From Morchella semilibera (lineage: Eukaryota; Ascomycota; Pezizomycetes; Pezizales; Morchellaceae), in contig WBVU01000022.1 in NCBI GenBank assembly GCA_009192285.1, positions 372,001 to 436,000 of the forward strand: a stretch of 64,000 bases of DNA, in the 5' to 3' direction. The position numbers were made by a program, and so were the translations under genes. The notes under the pieces were generated by a model that saw only the letters and a list, made by a program, of their open reading frames with translations, was not told the origin of the DNA and did no database searches. This document shows positions 1 through 9,714 of this stretch, piece by piece; the first letter of the stretch is position 1, and every line of letters starts with the position of its first letter.

Positions 1-3000
1 GGTTATAGTTGCTCTCAAAAGAGAATGGGTCTAATCAATCACCTGTGACTTGCTATGTGATAGGAAACTCTTAATTAGTATGGATGCGAGTTTGGAGAAA
101 GGGGGGGGGGGCATAATGAAGTTACATAGAGTAGATTTTTTGCTGTTGTGCTTTCGGAACAATTTTTTATGCCCTGTGCATATGGAGCAGGAAGGAGGGG
201 TTCGACTACAGCCAGTGAACAATATAATCAGCGCGGCGAAAACCATGGTTGTTTGCGGTCCCCGGTATCCGGATGGCATAAAAGGGGTGTTCCGTCAAAT
301 TTATTCGTCAAAGGCTGTAAAGAAAGCAAGTTTAAATGGAAGAAGCATGCAGGTCAAAAACAAATTATCGTATTTAATTCTACTGGTGTTGCACGGGGAT
401 TTTCCTTGTGTCACCAACCCATTCATCACATCCCCGAGACTTTCGGTGGTCCGGATCTGAATACGATATCCCTCCGAGTCCCGACGAGAGATTGCCGACG
501 TTGGATCCACAAACATCCCTGTGTGCAGTCTTCTCTCCGTACGTAGGACTTTCAGCCCTTTCACTACCTGTGCAGGATGTATGATTTATGGTGACGGGTA
601 CAACACTAGTCTATGCGGAAAAGGTACCTTAGCTGAAGACATTTTAGGTACATTGTACCTACATATAACTGTCGGGCATTCTGTATGTAGCCTCACATAG
701 TTTCTGATGTCGGCTCATCGATATACGCATGGAATGCATATTTCTTCTATGTCGGGTAAGGATATATGTAGGCATATGCACTCTGGGTAGCTAGGTTTGC
801 GTTTGCATGCATGCTAGAAGTACCTAGTACAAGGGACCAAGTTAAAGTAATTTCATGCACCTCCGAACTCATCCATCATTCTTGTATTGAGCCAAATAGA
901 ATCTCCTTGGGGGTCCTCGAAGATAAAGGAATGGCCAAGGATTAGAAAGAAGTTTTTTTTGCTCGTATAATGAAGGTAGAATAGTAACCCGCTCAAGAAG
1001 CTGTCTGCTGTGTACTACCACTACCGGTACCCCTCATTGACACGGATATCACACACATCATCCAAAATTGCAGAGCTGAGATAATTTAAGCCTCTTCACA
1101 TTTTAAGGATTGTAGTTAACTTAATTCATAAAATTATTTCGTTTCTTTCCCCCTTCCACCCGGGGCAAAAGTTTGGTGGGGGAGGAGTACCACCAACGAC
1201 TGGCCCGCTCCGGCAATGCTAAACCTTACCAAGCCCCTAGATAGCATAGCTAAATACATCTCATCTTATAGGAACCTTTCTCTCACCTCATTTATATAAA
1301 GTAGGTGCAGTTTCTTGTGATTATTGGATTATTGGCGCATTAGTTGTACAAAGTGCACGGTATATATATACATATATACATATATATAGTAAATGTGCCC
1401 TCAGTGAATTAGTCATGCTCAGTATTCATGAATAATAGGAGCAAGACGGTCCAGGTGATCAAGAGTGTTTTGTGTATCAAATAGATATCATATAATAAGC
1501 CGATGTGACGTCGTGGCTACGATCTTATGTATGTAGGTACGCATACATGTTGATAGATCCTAATGACATTTCATCCGACCGGATTTTCATGCATTCTATT
1601 CATTTCCTTTACATACCTAACCCTATATACCCCCTCAAATTCGTTACCAACCTCATCCCTAACCAACATTTCCCATCCTCCTAAAGTATACGAAAGAAAC
1701 TAATTGGCCATCGGTTTGAGTATAAAAAGGAGGGACAATGACCCACCTCTGTGCGTATGCCGTATTGGGGTGGGATATTACAGCAAGCAGCAGGAAAGGT
1801 GCATGCTTGGCCTGCCACAATACGTACCATGTTGAAGCCTAGGTGGACCGCTGCAGCGAGTAAACAAGAACCCACTGGGACGAACCATCACTCAGCTGCT
1901 TAATCCAGATTTCCAGCCCACAAACAGGCTTCGGTGATATGTTCTCCCTAAACCTGCTCTCGCGGGCCGCGCATTATTGATCTAGTCTCGTTTCAAGGCA
2001 GGCTTGAGTCACTGTGCTTAAGCCCCATGGCCCAATGAAAAGCTAGCTTTGCACAGCGGATGTTCCTTGGCGTTATTATGTGAGATTTGGGGTGAGCTGG
2101 CCTTTCTTTCAGTGCCGCCACTGTACATCTTGGCAGACAAGCCCACAAGAACACTACCTTAAGTGCATGTAGCCAGTGAGATAGCCTTGTTTCGTAAAAA
2201 TATTGATAACCTATCTTAATTCGGAATTTAACTCGCGTTATTTAATACTAGTAGCTAATGATACCAAGCGAGTGATTTTATGTGATTAGGGAGATAATTT
2301 TGTTAAAATACTGAAAAGTCTATGGTCAAATCCAAAGTCTTTATTCTTTTTAGGATTTCTCCTAAGATCTGTAACAGTCATAACCGGTATGGTGCGGTAA
2401 ACGTGTCAAAAGTGATTTTACCACAGGTGGTGAAAATAATACCAGCATTTATACCTTAAAATGGATAACAGCACAGACCTTTTGGCCAAAAGGGGCTATA
2501 TAAGGCCAGTATATATGAACATTGTCCACCGGTGGCAGGTCATTTTACCACCAGTGGCAGCTGTTGGTACTAATGATAATGCAGAATAAAGACTGAAAGT
2601 CAGCATTTATACTGGAACAAGGACTGAAATTCAGTGCTTATACCACCATTGGTAAAATTACTTTTGGCACATTTACCGCTCCATATAACCGTCCTTTAGG
2701 TACGTGGGCTGGATTCCGCGCCTATGAGGCTTTAGGTATGGGTGTATGTATCCTAGTAAATCTGGTCATGAAGCTTTTATTATCTATCTGCCAAGTAGCT
2801 TAAGGATACTTACTTCTCCTAATCGCTTTAATATAGAAGTCTCTATACCAATTGGCCAAGATATGGTGATAGATACTATAGATGCATGGGCCTAGATCTT
2901 TGATATCTGATACTAGGCCAGGGATATCCGTAGATTAATAGGTATATGGTCTATGGCCAGGGCATGAACTCTCAATCGATAGATCAATACGTGGTCAGTA

Positions 3001-3884
3001 TTATTAGTAATGCCTCTTCTCTAGACCATACAACTACATGTATAGATAGGTAAATTATCGGGGTAATATAATCTAGACATTCAGTACAAACCAACGTAAT
3101 ATGATAAAATCAAACAGTGTTATATATAATATAAAATCTTATATATATAACTTAACTGTATATTAGAAAAAATTCGAAATTATATTTCAGCAACGAGCTT
3201 CCGTTCGACGCTGAGCCGGAGATCTCAGCAAATTCGTTTACCTCCAACTGATCTGCTCGGGAACTGTACCATTTTGCAGCGGCATGTTATATCAAGCATA
3301 CATCAAGCATGTATATGACATTTGGGCTCAAATTACTGGTTCTGTATCGTATACATACCACCCAACATGTTCGTTTTAATTACCAGGACGGGCTTGTACA
3401 GTATCGTACTAGAGCCCCAGTTAGATACAAAATATCGGGTGTTCCAGTTAAAACATAATCGCACTACAAGGACCAATACATGTAGTTTTGCCTATCGTAG
3501 AGTATTTACCAGATGATATAATGAATATATCATCTCATCCAGTCACGGGAATTATGGTTGCACTGTTAACTGAAACACTTGCCTGATCCGTCAGCTTCTT
3601 ATTGGCTTATGTATTTCCTTTCTTTGAGGTGGGGTGCAACAGACAGCCAATGATCCACTGATAAACTCTGAAAGCAGGGAAATGACCCTGGCAAAGGAAC
3701 CTTAAGTTAGTACCAAGCTCCTACCTGGGATTACGTCTCCCCGCTTCCCCACCAACATCTCCTCATCCCACCAATATCCCCCATCAATATCCCCGCATCC
3801 CATCAACATTCTCCTCAGGATTTTTTTTTGCCAAAAATATCACGATCCCCGTTACACTACATCCAAATATCAAACTCAGAACAG
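1..3884. other. Intergenic region, no gene recognised
   Basis: No reading frame here resembles a known protein, and the open frames seen are short and lack domain motifs. It holds a foldback element at 2390-2683 (listed separately), TACATGTA octamers at 3035 and 3477, and a short imperfect minisatellite at about 3748-3816 built from variants of CATCCCATCAACAT, just upstream of the F-box-like gene. AT-rich dinucleotide stretches lie at about 1363-1390 and 3120-3160. Confidence 0.6.
2390..2683. mobile_element. MITE-like foldback element, TA-bounded, about 294 bp
   Basis: Two inverted arms of about 45 bp face each other: the left arm starts TGGTGCGGTAAACGTGTCAA at 2390 and the right arm ends with its near-complement (TTGGCACATTTACCGCTCCA) at 2683. 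The arms match at roughly 80-85%. A TA dinucleotide sits directly outside each end (2388-2389 and 2684-2685), as expected for TA target duplication by Tc1/mariner-type transposases. The interior repeats the palindromic motif CCACCRGTGG several times. There is no coding capacity, so it would be non-autonomous. Family assignment is inference. Confidence 0.65.
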
Positions 3885-4721
3885 ATGGGTTACTCTGAGC
3901 CCGTTCGCCTCCATACACTTCCCGTCGAAATTCTAATCGACATCTTCAAGGCTCTCCCCAGCTTTGACCTCGTTTATCCCCTACTCCAAGCCCATAGGGC
4001 CTTCAACGATGTTTGGAAAGCAAACTTCAACCAGATCGCTCCTTTCATCGCCCAGAAACACTTTCAGCCCTGGGCTGATGCCCTGAACCTGATGTTGGAG
4101 CAAAAGAATGGCGACGAGGATGTCATTGCTCTCCCCGGTCCCTACTTGCGTCTATCAAAAGATGATATCGCCCAGATGAAGAGCAACGCTCGCTACGTAT
4201 TTCACCTCCAAAAAACTCATGAAACCTGGAAGATGAAGTGGTGGAAACTCCCCATCTCGGAAATCGATATATTTCGGTTCCGTAGGGCCACTTATCGCGT
4301 GTGGAAATTCATGCTCACAATGTACCTGCCGAAATGCGAGGAGATGTGCGAGGGCTACTCCATAATGGAGCTGATCGAGATGCAACTGGCAGCAAGAGAG
4401 TTCAATGTCTTTGTTGAGTTCGAGGTCAAAGGATTTCCGGAGTCCTCCGAGCCTACGGGTACGGCGATAAGCAGTTTACAAGGAATGGTGAGAAGAAGAG
4501 CCGCTGCATTCTGCGAATGTGATGAAAGTATCGATTCGGACGATATATTCGATTCCATCTCGGAGTATTCGACATTAAGGATGTTGGACCCCATGGAGGT
4601 TAGGGATGAGGAGTGGTGCAAGCGTGTTGTGGGGCGGTTGGAGGAGTATGAGAAAAAGCTTAAGGAGAAACAACTTAAGGACAAGCAGCCGAAGACTGCA
4701 GTTGAGACGGCCCCAGCCTGA
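3885..4721 (+). CDS. F-box-like domain protein, hypothetical
   Basis: A single-exon gene of 278 residues. Residues of about 6-45 read as a fungal F-box (LHTLPVEILIDIFKALPSFD, then a helix ending in AFNDVW), the element that binds Skp1 in SCF ubiquitin ligases. The rest is a charged helical region with no repeat motif I recognise, ending in a Lys/Glu-rich tail (EEYEKKLKEKQLKDKQPK). I chose the ATG at 3885 (MGYSEPVRL). The frame extends upstream only to a TTG at 3828 inside a T run, which is an unlikely start. Substrate or partner cannot be inferred. Many ascomycetes carry such solitary F-box-like proteins as fast-evolving, species-restricted families. Confidence 0.75.
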   Translation: MGYSEPVRLHTLPVEILIDIFKALPSFDLVYPLLQAHRAFNDVWKANFNQIAPFIAQKHFQPWADALNLMLEQKNGDEDVIALPGPYLRLSKDDIAQMKSNARYVFHLQKTHETWKMKWWKLPISEIDIFRFRRATYRVWKFMLTMYLPKCEEMCEGYSIMELIEMQLAAREFNVFVEFEVKGFPESSEPTGTAISSLQGMVRRRAAAFCECDESIDSDDIFDSISEYSTLRMLDPMEVRDEEWCKRVVGRLEEYEKKLKEKQLKDKQPKTAVETAPA

Positions 4722-5053
4722 GGAAGAGCCCAGAAAGCAGTATGGTAGTTCTTCTCTTTTTATTTTTCCTTTCTACGGGGAGGAGTAACATGTAGCACGA
4801 ATACCGTAATTTCTTTGCTTTTAAGCTTTTATCTTCAACCTTCTAATTTCTTTCTGCTAGCTTCTTTTCCATTTGATGAGTTCGAGGCAGATGGGTTTCA
4901 GTTCTGTTTCAGTGTTTAGAATATGATACAAGTTTGTGATCTTCGATATAAACTCCCAATTCATGTTAACCGGGAAATTCATGCACCGCCTCTATCATCT
5001 ACTTGGTCATTCATCATTCTCCAATATATAGTTTGCTATGTGTATCCTATGTA

Positions 5054-5140
5054 CTACGGTGTCAAGGGTAAGTGAGTAGAACATAGCAACACAAATTAAA
5101 CCGCACCACCGCGTTCTACTCCTTACCCTTGGCACTAGAG
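5054..5140. mobile_element. Foldback (MITE-like) element, TA-bounded, 87 bp
   Basis: The left arm (CTACGGTGTCAAGGGTAAG, continuing to GAGTAGAAC at 5082) and the right arm (GTTCTACTCCTTACCCTTGG continuing to CACTAGAG at 5140) are inverted copies with a few mismatches. TA lies directly outside both ends (5052-5053 and 5141-5142). The loop is about 30 bp. It is too small to code for anything. The structure fits a miniature Tc1/mariner-type element, but the family is inferred from the TA flanks only. Confidence 0.6.
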
Positions 5141-5231
5141 TACATTGTGGGGGCAACTATTGGAAGGTGCAGAGTTGTATGCTCTACTCGGACGAACAAA
5201 CCTGGAATATGATTAGTATTGTTATCATGTA

Positions 5232-5313
5232 CAAGGCTCTGGGGTTTAGTAAGTGAACAGGTCCTTGCCTGTCGACACTCTAGTTAGTTCGCTCACTTAA
5301 TGTAAGAGCCTTG
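5232..5313. mobile_element. Foldback (MITE-like) element, TA-bounded, 82 bp
   Basis: Inverted arms of about 28 bp: the left begins CAAGGCTCT and ends AAGTGAAC near 5258; the right begins GTTCGCTCACTT at 5287 and ends AGAGCCTTG at 5313. The outermost nine bases are perfectly inverted and both sides abut TA (5230-5231 and 5314-5315). The arm sequence differs from the neighbouring element at 5054, so this is a separate family. Confidence 0.6.
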
Positions 5314-5707
5314 TACATTGCATACATAGATGATGTAAATATACTTTTTAGCTACTATTGATCACGAATGTTTGTGATCGGGCCTGTCAAATCATGCTTA
5401 ATGACAGCTTTCCGTTTTAGTATATATGCCATGTTCCTATGCTCAAGATGTGTTACTTCATAGGACCACTTAGCTTTGATATGACAATTCTTATAAATGT
5501 AGGTAGCAGAATTTATCAAAGCCGTGGTCTCAGTCCCTTGAGTTTGGCTTAGTTAGAGCGAGAGATGCGTCATTTTTTAGCTCTCAAATATTGGGAATTT
5601 ATCATCCACATTCGGCTCATAAATTACATATATGTATGGTGCACCAAATCTCACATACCCGCACCATGACCATTTCCAGAGGTTTGATTCGATTGATTAA
5701 TATGAGG

Positions 5708-5838
5708 TATAGGCGACTTCCCTAGCCACTCGAATACCCTCCTCACTCGAACATCTAACGTAAAAAGAAAGGGTCTTCGTTGTAACTGGCTTTGTACTAG
5801 TGAGGAGGGTGTTCAAGTAGCTATGGGAGTCGTCTATA
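5708..5838. mobile_element. Foldback (MITE-like) element with TATA flanks, about 131 bp
   Basis: Inverted arms of about 41 bp at 5708-5748 and 5798-5838. The inner 13 bp (ACCCTCCTCACT and its complement AGTGAGGAGGGT) is the best conserved part; the outer part (TATAGGCGACTTCCC against GGGAGTCGTCTATA) has a few substitutions. The ends read TATA on both sides, which fits a TA-type target duplication. It is non-coding. Confidence 0.6.
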
Positions 5839-7878
5839 TTTGTCTAAGTGTAAGAGTCGCTTTAGGTGTGAGTATGATCGATGATAGTATTAGAAGAGAG
5901 GTTCTCTCGTAGCTCTCTAGCTCTACTTAAGTGACCTCTCGGTGTGTTCTACACTTCGGTATACTTGTTTTTAACAAGTGGCTCAAACCATGTCCTCACA
6001 CTAAATCAAAGGGAAGATAAAAACAATGAGTTGCCGAAAGTATCCGCAACCCTGGTTCTTCAGCTTAGGTATCGACCCAAGCGGTATGGTAGCGGGGTAC
6101 AGAATAATGATAGCCAGTAAGCTGGATTTCAGAGGTCTAATATTGAAACTCGGACGAGGATGTTAATCCAATAACTGAGATTGAAAATCTAATTCTAGGA
6201 TCGTTGTCTATATTCTACGCCGAAGATCTGCATCTTACTCAGTAGGGTTCCCTGTCAACTACTTCGCTATTGTCATGGATAGTCACTCGTCGGATTCACC
6301 AACAACCTGTATCGTCATAACATTTCCCAAGCCGGTAGTATTAAATCACGAGAAAAGACTTGCCTCCACACTGTAGAAGATGGAAGTCCTCTGGTTGGCC
6401 AAGCCTTCGCTATTCTGACACCAGCTTAGTCCTGACATCAGAGCGCTACCAGCCTCCACTAACTCCTCATGTCAATTCAGTGTGGCTTCAAGGCCGGTTT
6501 GCCGAGGCAGAGTGCTAATAATTTGGCCGTATGAGGTTAGGCGATCATTGGGCACGGTTCAGTATGTGTACCACAGCCTGTTCCCAAACTACACATGGTT
6601 CCTAAGATCGTATACGTTAATCAAGCAAACTGAAAAATTCTTCCCTCAAGAGCTTACACAGCTCTTGTAGCCGGAGAACGCCGGGCGGCGACAAGCGGGG
6701 CTTAAACAAATCGGACTCGAGCACCTACTTAGTGTCCCCGATGATACACGGAAGGCCCTAGATCGCAATCCCGTTGTATCCGTTGATATGTTGATATGAC
6801 ATGGCACGGAAGATTGTCCCTAGGGGAGTTGTGGACGTGTCGTCCTAGTTTGGGTGCTTATTTAGTTCAATTGCGGGTCTTGACGTGGGCGTCGAATGAG
6901 ATTTCCTCCTAGGCCCCGCTGTATGGGACAAGGTAACTGTTTCGAAATTGGGCGAATCAACATTGATACCGCGCTGAGGCGTTTTTCGCCCGAAGCTTGT
7001 TTGCAGCGCCACACGGGGGCAGGGCTAGCGGCTAGTCTCCCTTGGGGGGTTGGGACAGTGAACTTCCACTCTGGATTGGAGATCATCACAACCCTACGGC
7101 AGCTTTCCTCCGAATGGACTGATATCCGAATCGATGTTGAATAGCAATCTTCGTGAGAAATCTCCAGAGGTGTACTGTGTTGTTTATCGGCTAACCGGCA
7201 GCAACAATAATCTGTCTATCAGCTATGTAGCTACACTATTGTTTAGGTCTTACGGAATAAGTATCTCCAATAGGTAGCAGTTGTTTGGCTATCGACCTGA
7301 ACTGAAGGCAGCATATACAGGGTTGTTTCGGACGACCTACATACCCAATTTTAGATGAACTGTTTAGGAAGATGATTGCACTGGAATCTCACGTCGACGT
7401 GTTGATTTGTATCTCCAGCGTCGATGGCCCATGTCCTGAGAGCTAGAGTGGCTTAACAGGCCAAACAAGTGTATGTAAGCACCCACATCTCTACGGGAGC
7501 TAGTGGGGCTATGTCTGAGTTATGCCCCGCCCTCCTTGATCTATGGCACGGCTCTTATGACATGTGTTTTAACGCAGATATGTCCATTTACATGTACCCA
7601 TACCCACTCTCCTCTACATAAAGCTCGGCATCGACTTCCTATGAACACTCTTGTCTTCTCCTTCACCCCCACAACCAGTCCCACCCCAAGTAGAAAGCTC
7701 TAGCCTTACCCTCCTATTATAAAAGGGGGCTATCGGAGCCTTCACACCGGTATGGAAAGCTTCCTCACCCCACCGTCCCATTAAACACCTTTATGCACCA
7801 TTGACGGATACGTCTCGGTCTATATACGATATGTCAATTGGTATTAGCTAACTATTGAGGATCTAGAGCCTGCAAAAA

Positions 7879-9714
7879 ATGCGTTTCAACGTTCCCCTGT
7901 TATGGCCGCTTATTCCCCTAGTAGGTTTCGCCCTGGGCAGATCGACTGCTTCAACTCCCTATGAAACTTTCGAAGAATTTACTACGGCTCCAGCGGGGTG
8001 GACAGAGCTGCCATCAATGCAAGTGAACCCACAGCAACCAATGGTAATGCGCATCCACCTCGCCCAACAGAATGTCGCCAAGTTTGAGCAGAAGGTTCTG
8101 GAGATCAGCACCCCCGACCACCCTACCTATGGTGATCATATGGACACTGAGCAGATCAAAAACATCCTGCAGCCTTCTCAACGCACTCTCAATTCTGTCC
8201 TCAGGTGGCTAGAGGATGCTGGTCTTGGTGAGAAGGCCGCTGTTGAGCACGACTGGATAAGCATGAATGTTACTGTCGGACAGGCAGAGGGGCTTCTGCA
8301 AACGAAGTATTCTTACTTTCGTAATGACGAAACACAGAGGATAATTCTCCGTACCCTTTCGTATAGCCTACCGGTTGAACTCCATGAACACATTTTGCTG
8401 GTACAACCTACCACCATGTTCGGGATGAGGAAATTGGGAAGCACTGTGGCTATAGTAAAGGGGGTCCAGGATGCACCTTGGCGGCAGATGGTAAACCTCA
8501 ACCAAACCGCACCTACGTTCAATTTCACTCAATGCAATGAAACTATCATCCCTGAGTGCTTGAGGGTTCTTTATAACTTCAAAGACTACGTTGTGCAGAC
8601 ACCGTATGGCAAGAACAAGCTAGGTGTAAATGGCTTTCTTGAGAATTACGCTCAGTACGAGGACTTGAAGATCTTTTTGCAAAATTATGATCCCAAGGCT
8701 ATTGGTGCAAACTTTAACACCGTCTCTGTCAACGGTGGACTAGCAACGCAAAACTTGTCCGACTCCGCAAACATCGCGGAGGCAAATCTTGACAGTCAAT
8801 ACGCCGCTGCTTTGAGCTACCCTACTCAGAATATATACTACTCAACCGGCGGGAGACCTCCTTACATCCCGGACCTTGATGTTACCGAAAACGAGAACGA
8901 GCCGTATCTTGACTGGCTCATGTGGATTCTAAAACAACGAGATATCCCTCAGACAATCACCACAAGTTATGGGGAACCTGAACAAAGTGTGCCGCTCAGC
9001 TACCGGCGCACTGTCTGCAATCTTTTTGCTCAGCTCGGTGCTCGCGGTGTCAGTGTTCTTTTCTCATCCGGTGATGCTGGCCCTGGGTGGGGGTGTCTCT
9101 CCAACGACGGCAAAAACACGACAAAGTTCTCGCCTATTTTCCCGGCGGCTTGCCCTTGGGTAACTAGTGTTGGCGCGACCCAACATGTCGACCCGGAAGA
9201 AGCTGTCTACTTCTCATCCGGTGGGTTCTCAGAGACATGGGCTATGCCCGCATGGCAGGAGAAGGCTGTCACTGCCTACTTTGCGAACAACCCGGATTCA
9301 TGGAAGCCCTGGAAACAGTATTTCGTCAAAGGGGGACGTGGATTTCCCGATGTTTCTGCCCAGGGCGTAAACTACCTTGTGATTCTCCATGGCGAAGTGA
9401 GATTGATTGGTGGCACATCCGCTAGCTCCCCAGCTTTTGCCGGGATGATCAGCTTGTTGAACGATGCCCGCATTTCTAACGGAGGCAAGCCACTCGGATT
9501 CCTCAATCCCTGGCTATACTCTGATAGAGTTTCGGCGACATTCAACGATATCACGCACGGAAGGAGCACGGGATGCAATGGGACAATGTGGGGGAACCCG
9601 ATTGAAGGTAACCCGCCCATTATACCAGGGGCTGGATGGGATGCAGTTCCGGGGTGGGATCCCGTCACGGGATTGGGGACTCCGAACTTTGAGAAGATGA
9701 GACAGCAGCTGTAG
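7879..9714 (+). CDS. Secreted sedolisin-family serine peptidase (tripeptidyl peptidase type, MEROPS S53)
   Basis: An intronless gene for 611 residues. Residues 1-24 form a signal peptide; about 35-190 is the S53 pro-domain (pro-kumamolisin) with the DHPTYGDH motif. The catalytic domain shows the sedolisin set: Glu301 and Asp305 in AEANLD, the oxyanion-hole Asp399 in SSGDAGPG, and the nucleophile Ser514 in GGTSASSPAF. The C-terminal calcium site is visible as FNDITHG (Asp557) and GWDPVTGLGTP (Asp594). All catalytic residues are present, so it should be active after acidic autoprocessing. Family members release tripeptides from peptide N-termini or act as acid endopeptidases outside the cell, scavenging nitrogen and carbon. 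Length is normal for fungal secreted tripeptidyl peptidases. I am confident of the family, less so of the exact subtype. Confidence 0.95.
   Translation: MRFNVPLLWPLIPLVGFALGRSTASTPYETFEEFTTAPAGWTELPSMQVNPQQPMVMRIHLAQQNVAKFEQKVLEISTPDHPTYGDHMDTEQIKNILQPSQRTLNSVLRWLEDAGLGEKAAVEHDWISMNVTVGQAEGLLQTKYSYFRNDETQRIILRTLSYSLPVELHEHILLVQPTTMFGMRKLGSTVAIVKGVQDAPWRQMVNLNQTAPTFNFTQCNETIIPECLRVLYNFKDYVVQTPYGKNKLGVNGFLENYAQYEDLKIFLQNYDPKAIGANFNTVSVNGGLATQNLSDSANIAEANLDSQYAAALSYPTQNIYYSTGGRPPYIPDLDVTENENEPYLDWLMWILKQRDIPQTITTSYGEPEQSVPLSYRRTVCNLFAQLGARGVSVLFSSGDAGPGWGCLSNDGKNTTKFSPIFPAACPWVTSVGATQHVDPEEAVYFSSGGFSETWAMPAWQEKAVTAYFANNPDSWKPWKQYFVKGGRGFPDVSAQGVNYLVILHGEVRLIGGTSASSPAFAGMISLLNDARISNGGKPLGFLNPWLYSDRVSATFNDITHGRSTGCNGTMWGNPIEGNPPIIPGAGWDAVPGWDPVTGLGTPNFEKMRQQL

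Larger units (their letters stand above)
4722..7878. other. Intergenic region with three foldback elements
   Basis: This 3.2 kb gap has no recognisable gene. Its left part holds three short TA-bounded inverted-repeat elements in under 0.8 kb (5054-5140, 5232-5313 and 5708-5838, listed separately). Short open frames around 6480-7140 on both strands overlap each other and match no family known to me. A TATA-like TATATAC at about 7822 precedes the sedolisin start by some 55 bp. Confidence 0.6.

Noticed and set aside
148-564. Overlapping open frames on both strands near the left edge
   Set aside because: They overlap one another, show no domain, signal peptide or splice logic, and look like chance frames.
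3828-3884. N-terminal extension of the F-box-like gene to an upstream TTG
   Set aside because: TTG inside a T run is an unlikely eukaryotic start, and the conserved F-box begins just after the ATG at 3885.
6862-7144. Complementary open frames on both strands
   Set aside because: Mirror frames with no homology I recognise; the intergenic context favours chance.
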